From: DATJIG01 sp050260515
GTDB lineage: Bacteria > Pseudomonadota > Alphaproteobacteria > SMXQ01
NCBI GenBank assembly: GCA_050260515.1
Contig: JBLNCI010000046.1
Location: 1 to 14,082, forward strand
Direction of reading: 5' to 3'
Length of the DNA stretch: 14,082 nt
The notes under the pieces were generated by a model that saw nothing but the letters and a program-made list of their open reading frames with translations, had not been told where the DNA came from and did no database searches. Below are positions 1 to 7,475 of the stretch, in pieces. Numbering within the stretch: the stretch's first letter is position 1; the number at the start of each line of letters is the position of its first letter. Made by a program: the position numbers and the translations under genes.

Positions 1-12
1 GCGCTGTTCCTT

Positions 13-104
13 TTTCGTCATGCCCGCGAACGCGGGCATCCAGAGCCGCATTCTCCGGCGCTGAGTAGCTGCTCTGGACCCCCGCTTTCGCGGGGGTGAC
101 GAAA
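13..104. repeat. composite palindromic element (three-arm cruciform)
   Basis: A nested inverted-repeat element. The outer stem is TTTCGTCA (13-20) with TGACGAAA (97-104). Inside are hairpin ATGCCCGCG/CGCGGGCAT (20-28 with 31-39), stem TCCAGAGC/GCTCTGGA (39-46 with 71-78) and hairpin CCCCCGC/GCGGGGG (79-85 with 90-96). The same ATGCCCGCG/CGCGGGCAT arms recur at 13649-13671, and the TTTCGTCA start recurs at 13291 and 13581. This resembles the dispersed intergenic palindromes common in large alphaproteobacterial genomes (recalled knowledge). It has no coding capacity. Confidence 0.85.
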
Positions 105-118
105 GACGAAACACGTGG

Positions 119-215
119 ATGGTCGGCCCTTAGGACCGCGCGAGCGCGGTCCCTTTGAAACCGACCATGACTGAAGAGCGAAGAAACTCGTGGATGGTCG
201 GCCTTCGCCGACCAT
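119..215. repeat. tandem hairpin repeats (GGTCGG/CCGACC family)
   Basis: Two adjacent palindromic units. In the first, ATGGTCGG (119-126) pairs with CCGACCAT (161-168) and encloses a strong hairpin of GGACCGCGC (133-141) with GCGCGGTCC (144-152). In the second, ATGGTCGGC (194-202) pairs perfectly with GCCGACCAT (207-215) over a four-base loop. The inner GC hairpin recurs at 13355-13374 with one change. The stretch from 216 to 266 shows nothing further. Confidence 0.8.
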
Positions 216-266
216 GACGAGAAAAACGATTCGGCGTTCGCGAGCCCTGCCAGCGAATGCCGCCCC

Positions 267-734
267 TTACGCCCCGCGCTTCTCGGCCACCCGCACGACG
301 TCGCCGAGGTGATTGGCGAGGTCGGCCATCGCCACGCCGGTCAGGTCCTTGGCGATCTCGGCGCAGACCTTGGCCTTGGCGTGCTTGCCGAGCTTCAGGC
401 GCATCTCGCCCAGTGTCTCGGGCGGCGCCACCAGCACCAGCTTGTGGAACGCGTCGGTCTCGGCCGCGGTTTCGAGGCGCTCGGCGATGCCGTGGGCGAA
501 CCGCTTCTTCTCGTAGCGGTGCCAGTCGACGTTCTCCATGCTGCTGCGGCCGCCGCCCATGGAGTCGATCGACCGCCCCGGCTTGTCGGTGCCGAGCTCG
601 CGCGTGCGCCCGGTCTCGGGGTTGACGAAGTCCGCGCCGGGAACCGCTTCGAGGGGGGCGCCGGTGCGCGGCTGGCGGACGATGTGCGCCTTGGCCCCGT
701 CGGCGACGACGATCCACATCACGGTCTTCGGCAT
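267..734 (-). CDS. host attachment protein family (Host_attach / baeRF-like)
   Basis: 155-residue protein matching the 'protein required for attachment to host cells' family. Visible family features, in order: an N-terminal strand with WIVVADGAKA (residues 7-16), the KPGRSIDS segment (51-58), an acidic/basic helix with FAHGIAERL (79-87), a strand LVLVAPP (99-105) and KDLT (129-132) before the C-terminal helix. The family is named from an old attachment phenotype and is structurally related to release-factor-like (baeRF) domains; its biochemical role is unclear. I chose ATG at 734 over the in-frame upstream start at 788 because the domain begins at once with MPKTVMWIVV and an AGAGGG lies about 11 bases upstream. 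It is divergent from guaB with 161 bases between the starts. No signal peptide or membrane segment is seen, so it is probably cytoplasmic. Confidence 0.85.
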   Translation of the reverse strand: MPKTVMWIVVADGAKAHIVRQPRTGAPLEAVPGADFVNPETGRTRELGTDKPGRSIDSMGGGRSSMENVDWHRYEKKRFAHGIAERLETAAETDAFHKLVLVAPPETLGEMRLKLGKHAKAKVCAEIAKDLTGVAMADLANHLGDVVRVAEKRGA

Positions 735-840
735 CAGCACGGCAACCCTCTGAAAATGTTGTGGAGTCGCATCGATGAGAACACGCACGCGCGCGGCCGG
801 TCAACCTGAGCCGGGCGCGTGCCTCAAACTTGCTATTCCC

Positions 841-868
841 TTGGAAAAACAGCGGCCATCTGTATGAT
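841..868 (+). promoter_or_regulatory. candidate sigma-70-type promoter of guaB-guaA
   Basis: TTGGAA (841-846) and TATGAT (863-868) are separated by 16 bases. The -10 match is strong and the -35 match is four of six. Transcription would begin near 875, giving a leader of about 20 bases before the guaB ATG at 896. No other equally good hexamer pair was seen in the divergent region 735-895. Confidence 0.55.
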
Positions 869-895
869 GTGCCGCCAACCTTACAGAGGCTTGGC

Positions 896-2362
896 ATGCA
901 AATCCGGGACGCGCTCACCTTCGACGACGTATTGCTGGAGCCGGCTGCGTCGAGGGTCCTGCCTGCGCAAGTCGACACCCGGACGCGCCTCACCCGCACC
1001 ATCGAGCTCGGCATCCCGCTCATCTCCGCGGCGATGGATACCGTCACCGAGAGCCGCATGGCGATCGCCATGGCCCAGGCCGGCGGCATCGGCGTGCTCC
1101 ACAAGAACATGGACGCCGAGACCCAGGCGTCGGAAGTCCGCAAGGTGAAGAAGTTCGAGTCGGGCATGGTGGTGAATCCCGTCACCATCGAGCCCGGTGC
1201 GACGCTCGCCGATGCCCTCAGGCTCATGGCCGACTACCGCATCTCGGGCGTGCCGGTAGTCGAGAAGGGCACCGGCAAGCTGGTCGGCATCCTGACCAAC
1301 CGCGACGTCCGCTTCGCCTCCGATCCGCGCCAGAAGATCTCCGAGCTGATGACCAAGGACGGCCTGATCACCGTCCGCGAGGGCGTCGGCATGGACGAGG
1401 CCAAGCTGCTGCTGCACAAGCACCGCATCGAGAAGCTGCTGGTCGTCGACAAGGAGTTCCGCTGCATCGGCCTGATCACGGTGAAGGACATCGAGAAGGC
1501 CCAGCAGTTCCCCAACGCCTGCAAGGACGACAAGGGGCGGCTGCGCGTCGCCGCCGCGACCGGCGTCGGGCAGAAGGGCATCGTCCGCGCCGAGGCCCTG
1601 ATCGGCGAGGAGGTCGACGTCGTCGTCGTCGACACCGCCCACGGCCATTCGGAAGGCGTCATCGCCACGGTCCGCGAGATCAAGAAGATCTCGAACCGCA
1701 CCCAGGTGATGGCCGGCAACATCGCGACCGCCGCCGCGGCGCGCGCGCTGATCGACGCCGGCGCCGACGTGCTCAAGGTCGGCATCGGCCCGGGCTCGAT
1801 CTGCACCACCCGCATCGTCGCCGGCGTCGGCGTGCCGCAGCTCACCGCGGTGATGGACGTGGTGGCCGAGGCGCGCAAGGCCGACGTACCGGTGGTCGCC
1901 GACGGCGGCATCAAGTTCTCGGGCGATCTCGCGAAGGCGGTCGCCGCCGGCGCCGACTGCGCGATGATCGGCTCGCTCTTGGCCGGCACGGACGAGAGCC
2001 CGGGCGAGGTCTATCTGTTCCAGGGCCGCAGCTACAAGGACTACCGCGGCATGGGCTCGGTCGGGGCGATGGCGCGCGGCTCGGCCGACCGCTACTTCCA
2101 GGAAGAGGTGTCGGAGACGCTGAAGCTGGTGCCCGAGGGCGTCGAGGGCCGCGTGCCCTACAAGGGCCCGGCGCGCCAGGTGATCCACCAGCTCGTCGGC
2201 GGGCTGCGCTCGGCGATGGGCTACACCGGCAACGCGACGCTCGCCGAGATGCGCAAGAACTGCAACTTCGTGCGCATCACCGCCGCGGGCCTGCGCGAGA
2301 GCCACACCCACGGCATCTCCATCACCCGCGAAAGCCCGAACTACCGCTCGAGCGACTCTTAG
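896..2362 (+). CDS. guaB: inosine-5'-monophosphate dehydrogenase
   Basis: 488-residue cytosolic IMP dehydrogenase, which oxidises IMP to XMP with NAD+, the first committed step of GMP synthesis. The N-terminus has the family hallmark LTFDDVLLEP (7-16). A tandem CBS (Bateman) insert spans about residues 92-205, including SGVPVV (117-122) and GILTNRD (131-137). The barrel resumes with VDTAHGHSEGV (245-255), and the catalytic loop is GIGPGSICTTR (296-306) with Cys303 as the expected nucleophile. The mobile flap YRGMGSVGAMARGS and DRYFQ follow, then EGVEGRVPYKG. Length is typical (E. coli is also 488). I chose ATG at 896 because it has AGAGG six bases upstream and gives the standard N-terminus; an in-frame start at 830 would add 22 unconserved residues. 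The stop is followed 14 bases later by guaA, so the two are probably one transcript. Confidence 0.97.
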   Translation: MQIRDALTFDDVLLEPAASRVLPAQVDTRTRLTRTIELGIPLISAAMDTVTESRMAIAMAQAGGIGVLHKNMDAETQASEVRKVKKFESGMVVNPVTIEPGATLADALRLMADYRISGVPVVEKGTGKLVGILTNRDVRFASDPRQKISELMTKDGLITVREGVGMDEAKLLLHKHRIEKLLVVDKEFRCIGLITVKDIEKAQQFPNACKDDKGRLRVAAATGVGQKGIVRAEALIGEEVDVVVVDTAHGHSEGVIATVREIKKISNRTQVMAGNIATAAAARALIDAGADVLKVGIGPGSICTTRIVAGVGVPQLTAVMDVVAEARKADVPVVADGGIKFSGDLAKAVAAGADCAMIGSLLAGTDESPGEVYLFQGRSYKDYRGMGSVGAMARGSADRYFQEEVSETLKLVPEGVEGRVPYKGPARQVIHQLVGGLRSAMGYTGNATLAEMRKNCNFVRITAAGLRESHTHGISITRESPNYRSSDS

Positions 2363-2376
2363 TCGAGATCAGATTA

Positions 2377-3987
2377 GTGGCCACCTCCGCAGCACCAAAG
2401 GCCCTCGCGGCCAAAGCCGGCACCGCCGCCAACGACTCCCACTCCGACACCGTTCTCATCCTCGACTTCGGCTCGCAGGTGACGCAGCTCATCGCGCGGC
2501 GCGTGCGCGAGTCCGGCGTCTATTGCGAGATCGTGCCGTTCGACAAGGGCGAGGAGGCGGTGAAGCGCCTCGACCCCAAGGCGATCATCCTCTCGGGCGG
2601 CCCCGCGTCGGTGACCAAGATGGGCACGCCGCGCGCGCCCGACAGCGTGTTCAAACTCGGCCTCCCGGTGCTCGGCATCTGCTACGGCGAGCAGACGATG
2701 GTCGCCCAGCTCGGCGGCAAGGTCGAGGCCGGCGACACCCGCGAGTTCGGCCGCGCCTTCGTCGACGTGAAGGACGACGCCGCGCTGTTCGACGGCGTGT
2801 GGAAGAAGGGCGACCGCCACGAAGTGTGGATGAGCCACGGCGACCGCGTGATCTCGCTGCCCGAGGGCTTCCGGGTCGTCGCCACCAGCGACGGCGCACC
2901 CTTCGCCGCCATCGCCGACGAGCGCCGCAAGTTCTACGCCGTGCAGTTCCACCCCGAGGTCGTGCACACGCCGGACGGCGCGAAGCTCTTGGCCAACTTC
3001 GTCCACAAGGTCGCCGGGCTCAGGGGCGACTGGACGATGGCCGCGTTCCGCGCCGAGGCCGTGCAGCGGATTCGCGCGCAGGTCGGCACCGGCCGGGTGA
3101 TCTGCGGGCTGTCGGGCGGCGTCGACTCGTCGGTCGCCGCGGTGCTGCTGCACGAAGCGATCGGCGACCAGCTCACCTGCGTGTTCGTCGACACCGGGCT
3201 GCTGCGCCAGGGCGAGGCCGACGAGGTCGTCGACCTGTTCCGCAACCACTACAACATGCCGCTGGTGCACCGCGACGCGGGCAAGCTGTTTTTGGACAAG
3301 CTCGCCGGCACCACCGACCCTGAGAAGAAGCGCAAGACCATCGGTGCCTTGTTCATCGACGTGTTCGAGGAGGAGGCGAAGAAGGTCGGCGGCGCCGACT
3401 TCCTCGCCCAGGGCACGCTGTACCCCGACGTGATCGAGTCGGTGTCGTTCGCCGGCGGGCCGTCGGTGACCATCAAGTCGCACCACAACGTCGGCGGACT
3501 CCCTGAGCGCATGCGCATGAAGCTGGTCGAGCCGCTGCGCGAGCTGTTCAAGGACGAGGTCCGGGCACTCGGCCGCGAGCTCGGCCTGCCCGACCGCATG
3601 GTCGGGCGCCATCCGTTCCCAGGCCCCGGCCTCGCGATCCGCGTGCCGGGCGAGGTGACGGCGGACAAGCTCAGCATTCTCCGCAAGGCCGACGCGATCT
3701 ACCTCGAGGAGATCCGCAACGCCGGGCTCTACGACGCGATCTGGCAGGCGTTCGCGGTGCTGCTGCCGGTGCGCACCGTCGGCGTGATGGGCGACGAGCG
3801 CAGCTACGACTACGCGCTGGCGTTGCGCGCGGTGACCTCGACCGACGGCATGACCGCCGACTACTACCCGTTCGACCACGGGTTCCTGGGGCGCGTCGCC
3901 AACCGGATCATCAACGAGGTCCGCGGCGTCAACCGCGTCTGCTACGACGTGACGAGCAAGCCGCCGGGCACGATCGAGTGGGAGTAG
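2377..3987 (+). CDS. guaA: GMP synthase (glutamine-hydrolysing)
   Basis: 536-residue enzyme that aminates XMP to GMP using glutamine and ATP; acts directly after GuaB. The class I glutamine amidotransferase domain spans about 25-215: ILDFGSQVTQLIARRV (28-43), the nucleophile elbow GICYGEQ with Cys102, and the His192/Glu194 pair in FHPE. The ATP-pyrophosphatase P-loop is SGGVDSS (246-252). The dimerisation domain includes HHNVGGLPERM and RHPFPGPGLAIRV, and the protein ends in the canonical KPPGTIEWE. The start is a GTG; no in-frame ATG is available before the conserved DTVLILDFG, so the protein carries about 24 extra alanine-rich, unconserved-looking residues at its N-terminus. The ribosome binding site is weak (CGAGAT), which fits translational coupling to guaB. 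Its 3' end borders the low-GC island. Confidence 0.97.
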   Translation: MATSAAPKALAAKAGTAANDSHSDTVLILDFGSQVTQLIARRVRESGVYCEIVPFDKGEEAVKRLDPKAIILSGGPASVTKMGTPRAPDSVFKLGLPVLGICYGEQTMVAQLGGKVEAGDTREFGRAFVDVKDDAALFDGVWKKGDRHEVWMSHGDRVISLPEGFRVVATSDGAPFAAIADERRKFYAVQFHPEVVHTPDGAKLLANFVHKVAGLRGDWTMAAFRAEAVQRIRAQVGTGRVICGLSGGVDSSVAAVLLHEAIGDQLTCVFVDTGLLRQGEADEVVDLFRNHYNMPLVHRDAGKLFLDKLAGTTDPEKKRKTIGALFIDVFEEEAKKVGGADFLAQGTLYPDVIESVSFAGGPSVTIKSHHNVGGLPERMRMKLVEPLRELFKDEVRALGRELGLPDRMVGRHPFPGPGLAIRVPGEVTADKLSILRKADAIYLEEIRNAGLYDAIWQAFAVLLPVRTVGVMGDERSYDYALALRAVTSTDGMTADYYPFDHGFLGRVANRIINEVRGVNRVCYDVTSKPPGTIEWE

Positions 3988-4061
3988 GGGATACCGAAAC
4001 GCCCTAATGGGACCCGAGCGGTTGGTTGATCTTCGGCAGCCTTTTGACTTACCCCGCTACA

Positions 4062-5213
4062 TCACCTTCGTATCTTCAATCGAATGATGTCTCCATCTTG
4101 CGGCTTCCGGTTTCCGGAGCCCCAGGTGCGCTCGATTGCGCCTGCTTTCGCCAGTTCTGCGCAGAGGTCCTTTACGTTGGTCACGCGGAGCATAAACGCT
4201 TGCAGCAATAAATCTACAACCGAGCTAAACGTTAGCGATTCACGGCGTGATAGGTGTGAGAGCAACTCTGCCGTTGCCTTTTTCTTTTGTTCTTCGACGA
4301 TCTCGTCAATCGTCGATTCTTGGACTGCCGCCTCGTGTGCAGCGAAGAGGTCGGTAATGCTAGATCTTTCTTCGCGCTTTCTTCCTTTTTCCTCAGCTCG
4401 AGTTCGTGCGTGAGCGCGCAGCGCGTCGTACTCGATCTGACGAAACGCTATCAGACCTTCTCTACTTTTCGTTCCATAGGTAATGAAAAAGTGAGGGCGT
4501 TCGGCGGTAGCTTTATCGATCTTCGTCGAAACGACAAAGTCGAATGTCCCCACTGTTTTTAGAGTTTCACGAAAAAGCTTCTCAACAGCTGGCCCCCGCG
4601 GAAGTTGAGGGTCCAACCGAGTTTGCCAACCGGGGCCTCCCAATATCGCATCTAGCGATGCGACAGTGCTTTCATCGCCACTAGAGGCGAACCGATTGAC
4701 GAAATCGTACATAAAGTTAATGAGGACCTCGCATTTCCGGCGATCGAACAACTTCCGTATCTTCTCGAACGGATAGCCGGTCCATCCTGTGGGATCGATG
4801 AAGATCAGTGGGAACGAAGTTCCGACGAACGCTTGAATATCAGTGATGGCATCTTCGAACCTGCCATTGAACGTTCGGATCTCGAACCCTTCTTCCGGTT
4901 TGTTCAGTGGCGTGACCGCCCTTTGCAATTGCGCAAACGCGTCCGGGCTGGTTTCAGAGAAGAAGCAGTTGATGCGTCGACGCCGTCCATCACGCTGAAA
5001 AATCTTTGCCTGAGCATCCCGCAAGACGCCAATCGCGATCATGAAGGATGAGTCGCTGAAGTTGTCCGTCTTGGTTTCCCACGGACCAGAGAATCCGTCG
5101 ATATATGTGATGTCGGAAAACGTCAGTACCTTGAACGCCAGCGCCTCAAGGTAGTGCTTCAGGATGAAGTGCTTTGCTTTAGTTTGTGCGCGATCAGAAT
5201 ATGGATCCGCCAC
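4062..5213 (-). CDS. tcmP: three-Cys-motif partner protein, TcmP family
   Basis: 383-residue protein recognised as TcmP, a family named because it is encoded next to DUF5131 proteins carrying a three-cysteine motif, as it is here. N-terminal KAKHFILKHYLEAL (13-26) leads to YIDGFSGPWE (37-46). A strand NCFFSE (82-87) and LIFIDPTGWTGYPF (136-149) follow, then LINFMYDFVNRF (164-175). The pattern of a glycine loop followed by a strand ending in Asp-Pro recalls class I methyltransferases such as RlmJ, but this is my inference; no catalytic function is established. A charged helical stretch (about 265-320) precedes a C-terminal winged-helix-like segment with RKPQDGDIIRLK (369-380). The start is GTG with AGGA close upstream. 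It lies 18 bases after the DUF5131 stop, so the two genes probably form an operon and the products a functional pair. It is convergent with guaA, 74 bases away. Confidence 0.85.
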   Translation of the reverse strand: MADPYSDRAQTKAKHFILKHYLEALAFKVLTFSDITYIDGFSGPWETKTDNFSDSSFMIAIGVLRDAQAKIFQRDGRRRRINCFFSETSPDAFAQLQRAVTPLNKPEEGFEIRTFNGRFEDAITDIQAFVGTSFPLIFIDPTGWTGYPFEKIRKLFDRRKCEVLINFMYDFVNRFASSGDESTVASLDAILGGPGWQTRLDPQLPRGPAVEKLFRETLKTVGTFDFVVSTKIDKATAERPHFFITYGTKSREGLIAFRQIEYDALRAHARTRAEEKGRKREERSSITDLFAAHEAAVQESTIDEIVEEQKKKATAELLSHLSRRESLTFSSVVDLLLQAFMLRVTNVKDLCAELAKAGAIERTWGSGNRKPQDGDIIRLKIRR

Positions 5214-5231
5214 TCGTCCTGAACCTTTTCT

Positions 5232-5984
5232 TTAGATAGCAACCTTAGTGGTCATTGTCTTTGTGACGCGTGGATACTGATTCCATTCTCGCCCGCGCAG
5301 TATACGCCCGCCGGACTTTGGTCGCACACCCCCCCATTGCTTGAAGAAAAACGCGACCTTTGCTGCCCGGCACTGATCCCTTATCTGTACTGCCCATTCC
5401 TCAGCCATTGACCGTGCGCCTGGGCCACTTTCTCCGCCGACAATTGCCCAGTCGATACCTGTGAGGTCTACCTGTCCCACGGCTCCTAACAGTGGCTCGA
5501 ACGAGATGAATTTTGTGGTCGCAGGAGCGCTTTGGAGGTGCTTGATCCGCACCGTGTTCCTGGCGTCTTCAACTGAAACGCCGAGCCAGATGTGAGAGGG
5601 AGCCAGCTGCCCCGAATATCGACCTTTGAGGTATCTCGCCATTAGCGAGCTACGCTTGGTCAGCACTTGGAAAGTGTGCCAACTCGCTACCTCCATAGTG
5701 TCGAAAACAGAATCGATGAATGTCCGCGGCACGTCTTTGTGAAAAAGATCGCTCATTGAATTTACGAATATGCGCCGTGGCTCCCGCCACCCCAGCGGCT
5801 GTTTCAGCCGTGCGGGCCGAAGTGTGAGGTCAAAGCCACGTTGGAATGGATGTCCAGCAACTCCCCTGAACCGCTCTGAGAATCGCTCGGCATAGCAGAA
5901 GTCACAGCCGCGCGTGATCTTGGAACACCCGGTCACAGGGTTCCATGTCGCATCTGTCCACTCTATCTCGGTTATGAGAGCCAT
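5232..5984 (-). CDS. DUF5131 (phage Gp37/Gp68-like) three-Cys-motif protein
   Basis: About 250 residues. The N-terminal IEWTDATWNPVTGCS is the family signature. Cysteines 20, 27 and 30 form C-x6-C-x2-C, which could hold an iron-sulfur cluster; it resembles a radical-SAM motif but its spacing is not the classical C-x3-C-x2-C. Later conserved blocks are FVNSMSDLFH (73-82), FQVLTKR (105-111), WLGVSVED (133-140), FISFEPLLG (159-167), WAIVGGESGPGAR (179-191) and FFFKQWGG (212-219). These look like successive strands of a barrel. The family occurs in phages and mobile elements and its reaction is unknown. The start is uncertain: ATG at 5984 leaves the usual short lead before IEWTD, ATG at 5996 adds MVHH, and a TTG at 6014 adds six more; none has a clear ribosome binding site. 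The first two candidates sit on a palindrome (5984-5997). It is upstream of tcmP in the same direction. Confidence 0.87.
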   Translation of the reverse strand: MALITEIEWTDATWNPVTGCSKITRGCDFCYAERFSERFRGVAGHPFQRGFDLTLRPARLKQPLGWREPRRIFVNSMSDLFHKDVPRTFIDSVFDTMEVASWHTFQVLTKRSSLMARYLKGRYSGQLAPSHIWLGVSVEDARNTVRIKHLQSAPATTKFISFEPLLGAVGQVDLTGIDWAIVGGESGPGARSMAEEWAVQIRDQCRAAKVAFFFKQWGGVRPKSGGRILRGREWNQYPRVTKTMTTKVAI

Positions 5985-5997
5985 ATGGTGCACCATA
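5984..5997. promoter_or_regulatory. 14-bp perfect palindrome over the DUF5131 start
   Basis: TATGGTGCACCATA is fully self-complementary and includes both candidate ATG codons' immediate context. It may be an operator, or could form a hairpin masking the start in mRNA. It could also be chance coding of MVHHM. Confidence 0.4.
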
Positions 5998-6096
5998 GAA
6001 CAAAACAGGAACAAAGTCTAGGCTGCTGGGCTAACAGTGCATGACCGGGCGCATTTCGCAATTTTTCTCGCACTCCGGTTGCATCGAGGGATTCCA

Positions 6097-6121
6097 GGAG
6101 TCCACCTCTAAAATGGACTCC
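6097..6121. promoter_or_regulatory. inverted repeat upstream of the FRG gene
   Basis: GGAGTCCA (6097-6104) and TGGACTCC (6114-6121) are perfect 8-bp arms around a nine-base A-rich centre. The right arm ends 31 bases before the FRG start codon, in the 168-base region between divergent genes. It would suit an operator controlling one or both directions, or an mRNA hairpin 5' of the FRG ribosome binding site. It is not followed by a T run, so it is unlikely to be a terminator. Confidence 0.5.
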
Positions 6122-6152
6122 CCAAGGACCGTTCTCGCTAGAAGGTGTTCAG

Positions 6153-7475
6153 TTGCGGGTAATAGACGCCAACAACGAATCGGACCTGCGGCTCCAACTA
6201 GAACCGTTTGATGGCGCGTTTCTGTTTCGGGGGCAAACGAATGCGTACTTGGCTCCAGACGGAGCTCCTAATCTCACATCGTCGTTTGTGCGCAGGGGCT
6301 GTATTCCGCCTCTGATGTTGAAGTGGATCTTCTATGCAACTGAACTATTGCGCCGCGGCGGGGTCGATGTGGAGCGCCCCGAAGCTGCTCATGTCGCGCA
6401 GGGTTTCTTGCAACATTACGGTTGGCGATCGTTTTTCGTCGACCTGACCGCCTCGCCAGCGGTCGCTGCGTGGTTTGCTAGCCACTCCTTTCGAGCAAGC
6501 ATTGGGTTGCAACTTTGCGAGAACGCGGATGAGGAGCCCGTATTGTTGCGAGTGCAAAAGGCGGATTACCTGGAGCATGTGGGAATAGGCAACATCTACG
6601 TTCTCGAAAAGGAACAGGTGAGGGTATGTGGGCATGAGCTGGTAAGTCTGACGGATAATGTAAAGACTGACTGTACTGCGCGTTTCGGAGTGCAACACGC
6701 ATGGCTCGCCGGATTATTTGATCGGCAGACTAGAATTCACCCTTCGGCGATCGCTGCTCACATCAGAGCCCCAGTTAGCGCGCTCAAGACTTATGCCGAG
6801 GCGGCCGGATTTCGGGCGACAGAGGATCTCTTCCCATCGCCTGAACACGATGCGCTGTTGGATAACCTGCTGGATCTGCCGCGTATTAAAATGGAAATCC
6901 CCGGCGCGCCAATCCCAACTTACTCTCGAAGCTTAGAAATTCCCGAATACCAACACTCGTTTCGTAGGCGCCTTTCGCCCGCGACAACACTTTATTCAAA
7001 AATGCTGCTGTCAGAACTCGGCATAATGCCGGAAGGCGATATATGGATGCGTGTCCCGGAAGAAGTCTTTTACGCTTCTGTTTCAACCGATATTGCTTTT
7101 CCGAAGTTGGCTGAGTTGATTCGTACTAACGACGTCATCAACATCGAAAGCGATAGCTTGATCTGCCTCCCGCCAGTGAGAGGTAGTGTCAGATATGAGA
7201 AGGGGGTCTCTATCCGTCGTACAGGTGATGTAGTGGAGGTCTGCGGGATAACCGTCGACTACGAGGGGGGAGTGTTGTCGGGAGCGGGAGTTTCTATGGG
7301 CTATAATTATGATCTTGTCGGCGATCGCCTTATTAGGCGTGTGGCTCCGAGTGATTGCCCTTGCGGTGATGCATCTCGACATGAGCTCCATTTGCGAACT
7401 CTGGCTACTATTGAGGACCTATTGACCAAACGGCGGGTGAACCGCGCAGGAAATGTCCTACAAGTCCATATGTGA
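6153..7475 (+). CDS. FRG domain-containing protein
   Basis: 440 residues. The N-terminal part carries FRG-domain hallmarks: FLFRGQTNAY (23-32), whose Phe-Arg-Gly names the family, then FLQHYGWRSFFVDLTASP (85-102) and AVAAWFASH (103-111), and later FGVQHAWLAGLF (178-189). The FRG domain has no established biochemical activity and is found widely in accessory and defence-rich loci. Residues from about 280 to 440 form a second region not recognised; it contains CPC at 402-404 followed by His410 and His413 (C-x-C-x5-H-x2-H), a possible zinc site. The start is TTG at 6153, chosen because AGAAGGTG lies seven bases upstream and no ATG gives a complete domain. No signal peptide or membrane helix is seen. 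Codon use and GC match the adjacent tcmP/DUF5131 genes and not the flanks. It is divergent from them across a region with two inverted repeats, so it may be the third component of one system or an independent cargo gene. Confidence 0.85.
   Translation: MRVIDANNESDLRLQLEPFDGAFLFRGQTNAYLAPDGAPNLTSSFVRRGCIPPLMLKWIFYATELLRRGGVDVERPEAAHVAQGFLQHYGWRSFFVDLTASPAVAAWFASHSFRASIGLQLCENADEEPVLLRVQKADYLEHVGIGNIYVLEKEQVRVCGHELVSLTDNVKTDCTARFGVQHAWLAGLFDRQTRIHPSAIAAHIRAPVSALKTYAEAAGFRATEDLFPSPEHDALLDNLLDLPRIKMEIPGAPIPTYSRSLEIPEYQHSFRRRLSPATTLYSKMLLSELGIMPEGDIWMRVPEEVFYASVSTDIAFPKLAELIRTNDVINIESDSLICLPPVRGSVRYEKGVSIRRTGDVVEVCGITVDYEGGVLSGAGVSMGYNYDLVGDRLIRRVAPSDCPCGDASRHELHLRTLATIEDLLTKRRVNRAGNVLQVHM

Noticed and set aside
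881..2311. Long minus-strand open frame opposite guaB
   Set aside because: Composed mostly of His, Arg, Asp, Ala and Leu as expected from the complement of GC-rich codons; no domain. guaB on the other strand is certain. The same applies opposite guaA (2374-3879), the ABC-F gene (7509-8921) and the cyclodeaminase-family gene (10657-11886).
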